36,436 nucleotides of DNA from Caecitellus pseudoparvulus (Eukaryota > Bigyra: Bicosoecida). The position numbers and the translations under genes are program-made. Below the pieces are notes generated by a model. The model had not been told where the DNA came from. It saw only the letters and a program-made list of their open reading frames with translations, and did no database searches. Where the stretch lies: assembly GCA_965644315.1 (NCBI GenBank), contig CBFFRQ010000162.1:1-36436 (forward strand). The letters are read 5' to 3'. Shown piece after piece: positions 21,829 to 32,304 of the stretch (its first letter is position 1; each line of letters opens with the position of its first letter).

Positions 21829-24800
21829 GTTCGGCACAAAATTATTGCGAGGTTGTGCCTGCAAGGTGTGCGCGAGATACCCCCCCCCCCATTGTGCCCG
21901 AGGCACCCCCCCCTCTCGAGCTGCACTTGCGGAACTTGGCCCACACCTGACGAGCGGGCTGGCTGACTTCCAGCGCGTGTGGAACCTGCATGTCGAGCAG
22001 GGACAGCAGCTGCTGTTGAAGGAAGGGGCCAGGTCCACATTTCGCAGGGCAAGACAGCCATGGCAGCGGCGGTGCAGGCGAACATGAAGCTGCGGCAAAT
22101 GTGTGCCATGCTGCAGGTGCGGGCGTTGGCGGGCGAGGCTTCCTTCGCCTCCTGACACGCCCTGTGCGCCGTTCCCCCTCTCAGTCTGACAAGCAAGAGC
22201 TGACAAAGGAACTAGGTGCTGTGTCATCGGAGCTCGCGCAGCAGCACTCGGCCTTGGTCCAGGTGCGTGAGCTGCTGTCGCAGGTGTTGCAGGCGCCGGT
22301 GCCGCTTTCAGTTGGGCTGCCCAGTGGTGACAGAGAGCACCGCCAGCCACTGCCGCACAGTGCCACGCAGAGCCACGCAGCCACTTGACACACCCTCCCT
22401 GCACCTCACAGGTGGAGCGCCGCTGCAGCAAGCTGGAGGCCGAGCACGCCTCCATGAAGCGGGAGCGCGACCAAGCCTGCAGCCGCGTGGAGGGACTCAA
22501 GGCGCAAATCAGCGCGCTGGACGCGGACCGCAGCGGCACCCACGCCCGACTGCAGGCCCAGCTGCAAGGCTTGGAGTCGGCCGTGCGCGCTGCAAAGGAC
22601 AACTTCGAAGGCCAGCGCCAGCAGCTCCTGCAGCGCCTGACGCAGGCTGAGCGGGAGGCGGCATCGGCCACTGAGGCAGCGGCAGAGGCTGCAGACGCCG
22701 CTGCTGCACGGGAAGCAAAGCTGCAGGAAGCGTTGAGTGCCGCCAGAGCACGGGAAGCGCGTGCCGTCGCGGCACAGCGCAGTGCTGAAGCGGACGCCAC
22801 CTCTGAAGCCATCACGGAGCTGCGAGCCGCACTGGCACAGGCCGAGGCGGATGCCGCAGCTGACAAGCGAGCGGCAATCGCCGCGCTGACCAAGCGGTGT
22901 GAGAACCAGGCCGAGGCGCTGGCGGAGGCGGAGGCTGAGCGGGCAGCGCTGCAGCGCCACAGCGCCACAGCGCTGCTGGTGACGTCGCTCAGCGGCGTTC
23001 TCCAACGCCGCACCGTGGCCCATCTGCCCCGCGCGTTTCAAATGTGGCGCGTTGCAGTGGGGGCTGACCCTGCGCTGCGCCTGTCCCAGGCTGAGCAGCG
23101 CTCACGTGCGCTGGAAGCTGAGCTGCGTGCCGCCACACGGCGGGTGGCTGAGGCGGAGGAGGCCGCCGCGAAGGCCAAGCGGCGTGCAGATGAGCGCGTG
23201 GCGGAGGCAGCAGCTGAGTTGGAGCGTGCAAAGTCCAGCGCCAAGGAGGCCCAGGCACAGCTGCAAGTGAAGCTTGACGAGAGCGACGCTGCGCTGAAGG
23301 CGGCGCAGAGCTCCGCTGCCGCTGGCGATGGGGAGGAAAGCAGCGAGAGCGACGACGCCGCAGGGCGTGCTCGGGCGCTGGAGAGCCTGTTGGTGGTGCT
23401 GAAGCAGCATCTCCTGGGGAAGTCACCACCGCTGCCTGACGTGGCGTTGTATGGCGCACTGACCAGTGCTGCTGCCTTCGACAGGCTCGTGTCCAAGCTG
23501 GCGGCGGTGGCGCGGCAGGGGCAGGTGGCGCCACCCTCTGCACCCCCCGCAGACGACGAGGTAGAGCAGACCATCGTGGCGTCGCCGGGTGCGTCAGCCG
23601 CCGCGCGCACGCTTGGCTCCCTCGCTGTCGGGCTCAGCGTGGAAGACATCGCGCGGTCGTCACTGGCCAAGGCCGTGGCCCAGCTGCGCAGCCGCGTAAC
23701 AGCGGCACAGAAGCAGGTGCAGGAGAGCCGAGCGAGGGAAGAAGCCCTGCGCGAAGCTGCGCTGGACGCTTGCACTGCCATGGGGTGGGCTGTACAGGAA
23801 GGGTGCGAAGCTGAAGCGCTGAAGGCGCGGGCTGCTGCTGGGGCCGCCGGCGAGCAGAGCAAGGCGTCCAGCCCGCCAGCTGGCACCTCACACGCGTACC
23901 AGCAGGCTGCATCTGCCCAAGCACATGCAGAGGAGGCTATGCAGACGGCTCTGGCTGTAGCCAGCGAGGCGCAAGCCTCCATTCAGTCAGCCCGCGAGGC
24001 AGCCGAGCGACAACGCGCACGGGCCGCTGCGCTGCAGGCACTGGCCAGCAGCGTATTGAGCCTGCTGGTGGATGTGGATGCTGTGAAGGCAAGGGAAGTC
24101 GAGGGTATGTTGGAAGAGGCGTGTGTGCCTGACAGCGTGCTTGGGCGCCTGCGCGGGTGGCTGCAGGCAGCGGCTGCCCCGACGCCAGGCGACGGCGATG
24201 AGGCGCCCACCGAGCAGCCCTTTCAAGGGCCTGGCCACGTCATCGCACAGTTCGCCTGCATCGCACACGCGCTGGACGACATTTCAGACACGCTCAGCAC
24301 AGGGGGCGGCGGCGAGGGGGGCGACTTGCCGGAGCCCCCACCCCCCCAAGCCTGCGGCATGTGTGCCCCAGCAGTGCAGCGTCTTTTTGAGAGCGTTGCG
24401 GGCGCCATGCGCCGATGGGGAGGCGTCACGGGTGAAGGTGACGGCGGCGTTGCCTCTCCTGGTTCCACGGCGCGCCTGAACGCCCTGCTGGCCGAGGCGG
24501 GGCGGTCCCTGGAGACGACGCGAGCTGACGTGGACGGCGCCAAGGCAGCTCTGGCACACAAAGCAGCTGAAGTGCACAACTTGAGGCAGCAGGTGGAGTA
24601 CTTGGACGCCAGGATGCTGCGCGTGGGGGCTGCCTCCACGGCACTGCAGAGCCATGTGGGTGCGCTGCAAGCGCTGTGTCGGTGCATGGGGGCAACCTTG
24701 GGCACGCTAGTGATGCAGCTGGCGCCTGCGTTGCTGAGCCAGGGCGAGCTGGCGGGCGCCTGGCGTGGCGCGCGGGAAGCCACAGCGCAGCAGGTCTCCT

Positions 24801-26194
24801 TCATCGAAGACCCAGAAATGCTGGGCATCGATGCGGAGCCGCAGGTGCCGTTCCCCATGCCGGCTGACGCGGCGCTGCCCGGTCTGCCGGACCAGCCGCC
24901 GCCCTCCCTTGAAGAAGAGAGCAGGGGCGTGCTGGTGCGCACCCTGGCACAGTGTGGGTGCCAGACGGATGTGCTGCGCACGGCACTGCTGGATGCGCTG
25001 AACCCCCCCCTGGCCACAGCGGAGGCTGCCTGCCTGCAGGCGCCGTGGGTGTCTGGGCTTGGCACTGACTCCATGCCCAGCAAGGTGGCGGCGGCAGCGC
25101 GGCGGGAACTGGTCCTCTTCCTCCAACGCCTGGCTGGGGACGAGGACAGGCCAGGCGCTGATGGGGCTGGCCGAGTGCAGGCGCTGCAGATGCGCGCGGC
25201 AGAGCTCGCAGCAGCGGCGGCAGCTGCCACCACCTCCGCCTCGGCTGCCACACAGCGCTGTGCGGAGCTGGAGCGCGACCTGGAGTTTTGCCGCAGCGAG
25301 GTCGTGCGTCTATCGGGGGACGCGGTGGGCAAGGTGGACGAAGTGAATGACCTGCATGAGCAGTTGCGCCAGTGCGAGGACGAGCTGGCAGTCAAGCAAG
25401 CTGACGCCGCCTTGCTGCGTGTGCAGCTGCAGCTGGCGGAAGGGCGCTCTGCCGCTGAAGCCGCAGCTGCGACGGCCTCGGAGCTGGCTCAGGAGGTCGG
25501 GACGGCTGCCCTGCGGCGGCACTCGCCCCCACCGCGCCGTGCACCCCCAGGCGCGCTGGCCTCCACGACCAAGTCCGTGTCGTGGAAGGAGGTGGAGGTG
25601 GCGGACACCCCGCCGGCACACTGCAGCCCCCCCCAAGCGACCCCCACCACCACCACCACCTCCCCAGTGACGCAAGACGCAGGACACACGCCGGGGCGTG
25701 CTCGACCGCCCGCCCCCCTCACCCTGCAGGACCTTGCTCAGGCTGGCGAGGACATGCGCAGTCCGCAGTCCTCCCCCCAACGGTCCACCGCCTCTGGCCC
25801 ACGGCGACCACAGCACGGCATGCTGCAGCAGCCAGCCACACCCCCTTTCCCAGCAGGGCCTGAGGACACGCCTGGCCACAGCAACCCCCCCACTTCCCCA
25901 GCGGCATCAGCCATGCTGCGAGCTCGCCATGCCCGGGCTCAGCCGCCCTCCACGGCAGGCGGGCAGCTGCTCTGGAGCATGCTGGACGACGCGCCCACGC
26001 CGGAGCACGCGGCGGACTCCACACCGTCTCCCAGCACAGCTCCCACGCCAACGCCCCACCACGGCTCCTCCCTGCTGGAGTCAGTGCTGAAGGACCTGCC
26101 TCTGGATGAGGGCATGGCTGCCACCATCCGGAGCCGGGCGCAGCAGCTGTCCAGAAGCCCCCCCAGCAGCGCCTCTTCTCACACAGACGACTAG
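21829..26194 (+). CDS. Long coiled-coil protein, multi-exon, 5' end unresolved
   Basis: A run of phase-consistent exons (21829-21865, 21921-21976, 22048-22116, 22185-22262, 22412-26194) is separated by introns of 55, 71, 68 and 149 nt. The last two introns (donors GTGCGG and GTGCGT, acceptors CCTCTCAG and CCTCACAG) are clear; the first two are inferred. ATG 22060 (GCCATGG) is a fallback start if the upstream exons are wrong. Joined, about 1,340 residues are visible. Most are Ala/Glu/Gln/Arg-rich heptad-type helix, typical of structural coiled coils such as centrosomal, basal-body or cytoskeletal proteins. A short AFQMWRV segment near 23036 breaks the coil and resembles an Sfi1-type AFxxWR motif, but occurs only once. 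The last about 230 residues are Pro/Ser/Thr-rich with poly-Thr and poly-Pro runs. I cannot assign an orthologue. Confidence 0.75.
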
Positions 26195-26406
26195 CAATGC
26201 ACCTATCCACTTGTAGGTCCTGAAGTTGGACCTGGTGTAAGCTTGCTGTGAGGATGGGAACGGGGAGTGGGCCGGGGGGTGGGAGTGTGGGCAGTTCGGG
26301 GTGCCTTGCAACACTGCCACTCGTCGTCAAAACACAAAAACTGCGCCCATGGCATGGCTGGGTTCGCTACAGGCACCCAGCCTGCACATCGCCGTGCCAG
26401 CTCGCG

Positions 26407-28335
26407 ATGGCCGACGGCGTCGGCGGGCGGGGCGAGGCCCGCGTTTCAGCCGCCTGCACCAGGCTTCCCTACCCGAATTTCATCGTCGAGCACGAGAGGC
26501 AGAAGCGGGCGTACTCAAGGCACCAAGACACGCTTCGCCATGTGCAAGCATCAGTTGACATGAAACAACCATTTGTGCCTGAGTTTCTCTCCCGCAAACT
26601 GCCGAGTTCACAAGCAGTCGGTGCGTGGCGCACGGTTTCATTTTCCGCAACGAGCACGGTTTCCCAGTTCGACGTCGCCCCCCTCCTGTCAACGATGAGG
26701 CATCGTGTGCTCGTGCACTGCCACAGAGAGAGCCCGAACAGTTCGTCGCGACAATGCTCTTCTGGTACGCAAGCTGCGGCGTGTCGCTGGGTCCAAGCAT
26801 CCCCGCGACGAGCCGCGCGTGAAAAACCTCTCTGGCACGCGACGGAAGCTGGAGCGGAGCGCCATGGCCCGTGAAAATAATGTAAGTTGCGAGCTTTTCG
26901 TGTAGCTTACATGCTGGTCATCGTTCCACGCCATGCTTTGCAGGCTGTGTTCCGTCGCATTGCGGCCGTGAAGCCCGCTCAGCCACGAGCAGAGCTGGAC
27001 CGGCACGCTGCAGACTCCGCGGACAGGGCCAGGAGGATATCCAAGGCCCTGGCTCGGGGCAGGGCACGGCAGTCGGTGTACGTGCCGCTTCGTGAGCGCT
27101 TACCTGCAGTGTCCCCGCTCTCCACAACGCTGCACCTGCCGACTGTGTCCACACCAACTGGGTCAGTGACTTCGCCCCAGCAAGAGGCGAAGTGTGAGCC
27201 ACACTGGCAGAGCGCCTTTGCACATGAAGCTTTTGCAATGATGCAGAGGGTTCAAGGAGCGGGCCAGGGGTCTTCCCCGGAGGGGGGGCACGTGCGGCAC
27301 CTGCGGTCCAGTGCAGAGGCTCGAGTTGCCAGCCCCCTGCCCTCCATTCACAGCCCGCTGGGGACGCCACCAGCGGCTGGGCTCTCGACGGGAGCATCCG
27401 CAGCGGGCCAACAGACACAGAGTGGGCTGCTTCCTGTCATTTCTCCTGGGGCGGGTGCCGTGAGTTCCGGGCCCCTGGGGCAGGGCCAGCACGTGTCGTC
27501 TGGCCCCAGTACCAGCAGCTCTCGCAGCGTGGATGCTGGCATCATCGAAGACATGGACGCATCGCCCCTGGACTTTGACAGCTGCGTGAGCTGCGACTCA
27601 CAGGAGGGTGGGCTCGCCCGGCGAGGCCTGCAGCAGTTCGCGCCTGCCTCCGGCGCTGCACAGGAAGGCTTGGGCGGCCGGCGACCAAGGTCTGCACGGC
27701 GCTCGGCAGGGCGCCAGGGCGAGGCGGGAGGGGAGCAAGGTGACGCGCATGACCATGGCTCTGCATCCCCAGAGACTCCTTCAAAGCGGCTGGATGTGGG
27801 GTGCGCCCAGTCTGCTGGCGTGCGGGACACAGTTGATAGCAGTGCGCAGCGGGATGACAGCGCCAGCGGGGCGCCTCGCCAGGACAAGACCGCGCCCCGG
27901 AAGTTCAAGACCATCCCGCGACCTGGGCCAGATTTCACGCCCAGTGCAGGGGAGAAGCTTTGTGGGCACCACTGCCAGTTGGGCTTCACGCTGAAGTGCT
28001 GTGTCTGCAGCGACCAGCGCGGGTGGGAAGAGAAGTACTTGCTGTATGTGGACGGGGTGGGGGATGTCGCAGGGCACGAGCGCGGAGACCACTACTGCCC
28101 CCCCTGTGGCGCCATGTGGGTGGAGCGGGAGCTGGTGGTGTGGGAAGATGAGGCAGATGCAGTGGCTGAGTCGCTGCGCAACGCCCGTGCCACGAAGGCG
28201 ACTCCGCTGCCAGCAGCTTCGGCAGCAGAGCCAAAGCCGACTGCCAGCAGTGTGGCATCTGAGCCAGAGGTGGAGATGGGTGCAGCCCTTGCCTCACTCT
28301 TTGGCGACGATTCAGATGCATTTGAGAGTGATTGA
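26407..28335 (+). CDS. CFAP97/Hemingway-family ciliary protein with zinc-ribbon-like C-terminus
   Basis: Three exons (26407-26620, 26727-26881, 26944-28335) join across introns of 106 nt (GTGCGT to GCCACAG) and 62 nt (GTAAGT to CTTTGCAG), giving 586 residues. Splicing reconstitutes one helical basic region, about residues 30-160. It contains the CFAP97/Hmw pattern: an N-terminal HQDTLRHVQASVDMKQP like the VKPTVDTKPP segment of CFAP97D1, then RRDNALLVRKLRRV, then ARENNAVFRRIAAVKP. Family members act in sperm tail and cilium assembly. A long Ser/Gly/Pro-rich linker follows. The C-terminus has cysteines at about 463, 467, 475, 476, 478, 508 and 511, including CCVC and CPPC pairs with histidines between, which suggests zinc binding. 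That part is not a known feature of the family. The protein ends with an acidic tail. The start has G at -3 and G at +4. Confidence 0.7.
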
Positions 28336-28344
28336 GCGGGGTAC

Positions 28345-30409
28345 TTAGGCGGTGCTGGCTGACGTGGCGCCGTACGGTGCAGGAGGCTGTGCTGCCTGCT
28401 TCTCGGCACTGGCCGTCAAATTGCGATAGTCGCCACCCTTCCCTTTCCCACAGCAGGTACCACAGGCCAGCCCCCACTGTGCAACGCGGCAGAGGCTTGC
28501 GTGTTTGAGGCCGGATGGAGCAGTGGTGCCCACAGCCACTCCCAGCACATACGCTGTTAGACACGACACGGCAAGCAGTGCGAGCACGCCGACGCCGATG
28601 CCTGCGTCAATGCGCACGTCGTCTTCGATGCACTTCCTGTCCGCAGTGGCTGGCGCTTTCGGCAGGGGCAGCACGGGCTGCACGGCAGGCGGCCCATCCC
28701 TGGGCAGAGCAGCGTCGATGCTAGCCAGTGCATACGCCCACGTGGCCATGACAGCTGAGCTCAGTCGAAGTTGAGTGTCGTTGATGTGCGAAATGGAGTC
28801 GGCTGCAGTGTGGTGCAGCCAGAAGTACCCGTTGGAAATGCCGCCTGGTGGCATGCCCCCTGGCCACGTCGACCGCAGCGGCACCTGCCCGCCTGTGATC
28901 GGCAGGCAAGGGTTGTTTGCGTATGGCCCAATGCGTGGGTCCAACACCTTGAACCCAGCGCAGGGCACTCCCGTCTCACACAGCGGCGAGATGTCCTCGC
29001 CGCCCCCTCCCACCGTCACATTTCCCGCGCTCAGGTGGGTCAGCAGGCTGGCGCCCACCTCCTGCAAGATGTCAAAGGCCGCCTGGGATCCACTGAATCC
29101 CAATTTGAACGGGGTGAACGTGCCCTCGTCCGATTCTAGCGCGAAGCTGATGTTGGGCAGCAGGTCATCGTGGGCACGCCGGAAGGCAGCAGCACCAGTC
29201 TGTTGGAACTCTTCGTCCACCCACATGACGGCCATGATGGTGCGCCGCGGACGAAGGCCCAAGTCGTGCATGAGCTTCAACGCTGCCCAGCCAATGAAGG
29301 CCCCACCGCCATCGTCCATGGCGCCCTCGGCAATGTCCCAGCTGTCCAAGTGCCCGCCAATCACAATGTACTCGTGTGCCAGGTCGGTTCCTGGCAGCGT
29401 CAGCACCACGTTGTGGCTCTCCACACGCCCGCGGTACTCCCCCTCCAAGTACAGCGCGACTCGGATGCGCATGCCTCGCTCCGCCATGCGGGCCATCTGC
29501 TCGGCGTCCTCCACAGTCACTGCCGCGTTGGGGATGACAGAGATGTTGCCCCCCGCAGCGCCAGCCCCAGTGTGCGGAGTTTGCAGGGAAAACGGCGTCA
29601 CAGACCGCACGAGCGCTGCCACCGCGCCCAGCTTGGCAGCGGCGACGGCCCCGCCAGACCGGATCGGCACCGTTTCACCGTACGTCGTAAAGGGCACGTT
29701 GAAGAGCACGATCTTGCCAGGCACCTGGGCAGCCTGTTGCTGCATCTCAGCAATACTGCTCACGACCAGGACATCTGCTTCCAGGACACCAGGGCGCCCA
29801 GTGCTCGCGTTCAGCGGCGTGTGCACCGTGCCGCCCAGTCCGACCAAATGCAGTGGCTTACTACGGGGCAGCAGCATGCGCCCCCACTCTTCGCCCCTGA
29901 CCCACTGCGGCACCATGACCGGTTCCAACGTAGCGTTGAGACCATCGCTGGTGGCTTGACTGTGCACGTACTCCCCTGCCGCGTTCAGCGCCTGTGACCC
30001 GGCAAAGCGTGGTCCAAACGTATCCTGCGAACAAGCGTCCAGGCAGGTGTGCAGCCTTGTGCGCCTGGAGCGGGAGAGCGTGCGCTGGCACTCCATTCTC
30101 ATTGGTTCAAACAAGGCACGTCAATGCTGTCTGGCTGTCCAGGGCTGTGCCGCAGGGGGGCTCAGGCAGTCCAGGCAAGCTGCGCACGCAACTCACACAA
30201 GTGTAGGCCAGTCGCTCGTACACTGGATTCGCGTCCTTGGACAGTGCCGCCTCCTGCAAGCGATGGACGTCGTCCTTGAGTTGGGATGACACATGTCCCG
30301 CGCGTACAGGCCCCTTGAGAGCTGCCAGCACGACTGCAACAAACGTCAAGGCTGGCAGCTTCGCCCGTCGAGCTTGGCGTGGTGGCCCCGGCACGCATGC
30401 CAGCGTCAT
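28345..30409 (-). CDS. CPQ: Carboxypeptidase Q-like M28 metallopeptidase with C-terminal membrane anchor
   Basis: Two exons (30409-30197 and 30024-28345) join across a 172-nt intron (GTGAGT to TTCGCAG). The junction restores YERLAYTC-DTFGPRFAGS, aligned without gaps to the YERLALLV-DTVGPRLSGS region of animal CPQ. The product has 630 residues. Human CPQ hydrolyses dipeptides in secretory or lysosomal compartments. A signal peptide follows the ATG at 30409 (LPALTFVAVVLAAL). The dizinc site looks complete: H296 in GGHLDSWD, D308 in AMDDGGG, E342/E343 in WVDEEF, D370 in ESDEG, H476 in WLHHTAAD. Two features differ from the animal enzyme: an insertion of about 35 residues before the last histidine (about 433-470), and an extra membrane segment near residues 545-570 with a Cys-rich tail (CRVAQW, CGTCCGKG). 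This suggests a membrane-tethered form. The stop is 9 nt from the stop of the convergent CFAP97-like gene. Confidence 0.92.
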
Positions 30410-31058
30410 GGCAAGGTGGAGATATCCCGCGCGAATGGAAGAGAGGAGGAACGCGTTGATCTCGACTGTGTGCTTTCGCAGAGTGCTGTTTGAATTTTTG
30501 CGCGCCGCGAGGAGATGTGAGCCGGCGAGTGCGGAATTCGCTCCATGAGACAAAGGGAAAGCCTTGGAAGAAGCACGCTGAACTTCCCTCGCTGCGGAAG
30601 GAGAACTTCTAAGCATTGGATTCCTGTGCATGGGCATGTGTGAGTACAATTATCTGCCCTGCAGCAAAGGAATCGCTTGGGGTCGCTGGTTTGTTACGAG
30701 CCCTTCGAATCCCTTCGACGAAGATCGATGACTGGCCTGCCAACTGTAATTTTGAGGCAAGTGAACGATGCGCCACTTGTGCAGGAAGCCATGGGAGGCA
30801 AGGCGTGTGGTGAGTGGTTCGGGCTGTGAGCTGCAGCGCATTCAGCGAGGGCGACGTCACGAAGTCTCCCAAACGTCGGACAATGCAGGTTATGTTGTAT
30901 TTCAGAAAGAACTAAAGTAGTTCCAACGGCATTAGGATGATATAAGGTGCAACCCTCTGTATGTGGACGACTGTGAGCGTGCTAATCGTCTTTGCTGCCA
31001 AACCGTGCAAGGGTTCTTGCAGAGTGGTTGTGGGTGCGGAAATCGGACGAATCCGTGG
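30410..31058. other. Divergent intergenic region between carboxypeptidase and ankyrin gene
   Basis: This is less GC-rich than the coding regions around it and is probably a bidirectional promoter region plus 5' leaders. TATAAGG lies at 30941-30947, plus strand. A possible small exon of the ankyrin gene (ATG at 30961, donor GTGAGC at 30973, acceptor TTCTTGCAG ending at 31022) is discussed under that gene. I find no tRNA or other RNA gene. Confidence 0.5.
30941..30947 (+). promoter_or_regulatory. TATA-like element upstream of first ankyrin gene
   Basis: TATAAGG lies 118 nt before the ATG at 31059. Initiation 25-35 nt downstream would fall near 30970 and would include ATG 31059 but exclude ATG 30961. 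This is position and motif only. Confidence 0.3.
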
Positions 31059-31847
31059 ATGTCTGGACAGGGTGCTGTCACCATTGCGGATCAATGGAAA
31101 GCCGCATGCATGGCAAGGGATTCCGACACACTTGAAGAACTTCTAGAGTCCCACAGAGAGCAAGGTGGCGTGCAGGAAGGGGCGCTTTCGGATGGACACC
31201 TTGTCGCTGGCTTTCGAGTGGCTTGCAAGAGCGGCCATGCAGGCTTGGTGCGGAAGCTACTGGCCTTGCCAAGGGAAAGTCAGCCGTGGACTGGGAATGT
31301 GTTGGAGTACGGCCTGCTTTGGGGGTGTCGAAATGGGCATGTTGATGTCGTGCGCGAGCTGCTGGGCCTGTCGTGCGGCCGGCTGTCGTGGGTGCATGGT
31401 CGGGATGAGGCGCCCTTTCGCTGGGCATGTGCTGGTGGGCATGAGGGGGTCGTGCGGGAATTGCTTGCCCTCGAGGGTGACAGGGCAGTGAATGTGCATG
31501 TGGGAGACGCGTCTGGGCCAGAGCAGGGCTTGAAGCTGGCTTGCAAGAAGGGCCATGTGGGAGTTGTCCGCGCCTTGCTGGAGCTAAGCGGCAGCCGGAT
31601 GGTGGATGTACACGCACAGGATAGGGATGGGCCTGAAGGTGCCTTTCGTGGGGCATGCAAGGGCATGCATGCTGGGGTGCTGCGGGAGCTGCTGGGCTTG
31701 ACAGGCGCCCGTTCCATTCCGCTGCAGGCAAGGCTGGACGCTGGACCTGTGGCTGTCCGACCGGCGAAGGATGCAGTATGGAGTGGAACGAGTTTGCGGC
31801 GAGGGCGCAATGCTATTGTGTTGCTCCGACGAGAGATTATGACTTGA
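31059..31847 (+). CDS. Ankyrin-repeat protein (short paralogue)
   Basis: A protein of 262 residues from ATG 31059, with a helical N-terminal cap (ARDSDTLEELLESH) followed by about five ankyrin repeats of about 36-40 residues. The repeats follow the form FRxACxxGHxxVVRELLALxGxRxVDVHAxDxxGPEA. Ankyrin repeats bind partner proteins; no catalytic domain is present. The tail DAVWSGTSLRRGRNAIVLLR is shared with the larger gene at 32305-34668, so the two are paralogues, probably a tandem duplication. The start is uncertain. ATG 31059 has a weak context and 31107 is another option. An alternative start is ATG 30961, followed after four codons by a 50-nt intron (30973-31022) that keeps the frame. Confidence 0.85.
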   Translation: MSGQGAVTIADQWKAACMARDSDTLEELLESHREQGGVQEGALSDGHLVAGFRVACKSGHAGLVRKLLALPRESQPWTGNVLEYGLLWGCRNGHVDVVRELLGLSCGRLSWVHGRDEAPFRWACAGGHEGVVRELLALEGDRAVNVHVGDASGPEQGLKLACKKGHVGVVRALLELSGSRMVDVHAQDRDGPEGAFRGACKGMHAGVLRELLGLTGARSIPLQARLDAGPVAVRPAKDAVWSGTSLRRGRNAIVLLRREIMT

Positions 31848-32304
31848 ATCGGCGTCGCAGGGTGCGTGGAGAAGTCACCCCAAGCCAAGCGTGTCAGCAT
31901 TGAGAGCCTGCCCAACTCAAGTGCTGCGGCGTCTATAAAAGGCCATGCACTTTAAGATACCGTATCTGGATTTCGGTGCTGCTGCCTTTCGGGTGCCGCA
32001 GGGGCACTGTGTATTGTGTGGGAGTTGGTTTTTTGTTGGGTGTTGGTTGGTTGCTGAGGGGGGCAATCAATGCGCCCCGACAAGTCAAACGAATGCGAAC
32101 ACCCCAAAGAACAATAAATCAATCTTTTCGGTAGAGATCCGGGTTTGTGTGCCCGGGTTGCCTTCCTGTGGGGCACCTCGCAAGTAGTGCAAGCTGCGGA
32201 AATTGCGTCACCACGCCAAACGTGACAAGCCTACGGCTGTGCAGGCAGGGCATAGACGGGCCGCGTGTGCGCTGTGAAATAGACGAACATCTATAAATTT
32301 ACTC
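31848..32304. other. Intergenic region between the two ankyrin genes
   Basis: It contains a strong TATAAAA at 31934-31940, an AATAAA at 32113-32118 followed by a T-rich stretch, and a second TATAAA at 32292-32297 only 8 nt before the next start codon. The last is too close to act as the core promoter for that ATG. An 80-codon frame at 31945-32187 has no family resemblance. The stretch could be 3' UTR and polyadenylation site, a long 5' leader, or a short noncoding transcript. Confidence 0.5.
31934..31940 (+). promoter_or_regulatory. TATA box candidate
   Basis: TATAAAA followed by GG is the best TATA match I noticed in the window. It sits 365 nt before the start codon of the large ankyrin gene, so it would imply a leader of about 340 nt, or a separate short transcript ending near the AATAAA at 32113. 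Confidence 0.35.

Noticed and set aside
22031-22047. A 15-nt intron (GTCCAC to TTCGCAG) in the coiled-coil gene
   Set aside because: Too short and a multiple of three, so it would not correct the frame. A 71-nt intron from 21977 to the same acceptor fits both phase and size.
26254-26406. Upstream in-frame ATG (26254) for the CFAP97-like gene
   Set aside because: The added residues show no similarity to the family, and ATG 26407 has a good context just before the conserved region.
31945-32187. 80-codon frame between the ankyrin genes
   Set aside because: No family resemblance and low-complexity composition; it overlaps an AATAAA. Not supported as a gene.
32292-32297. TATAAA as promoter of the large ankyrin gene
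   Set aside because: It is 8 nt from the start codon, so initiation about 30 nt downstream would omit the ATG.
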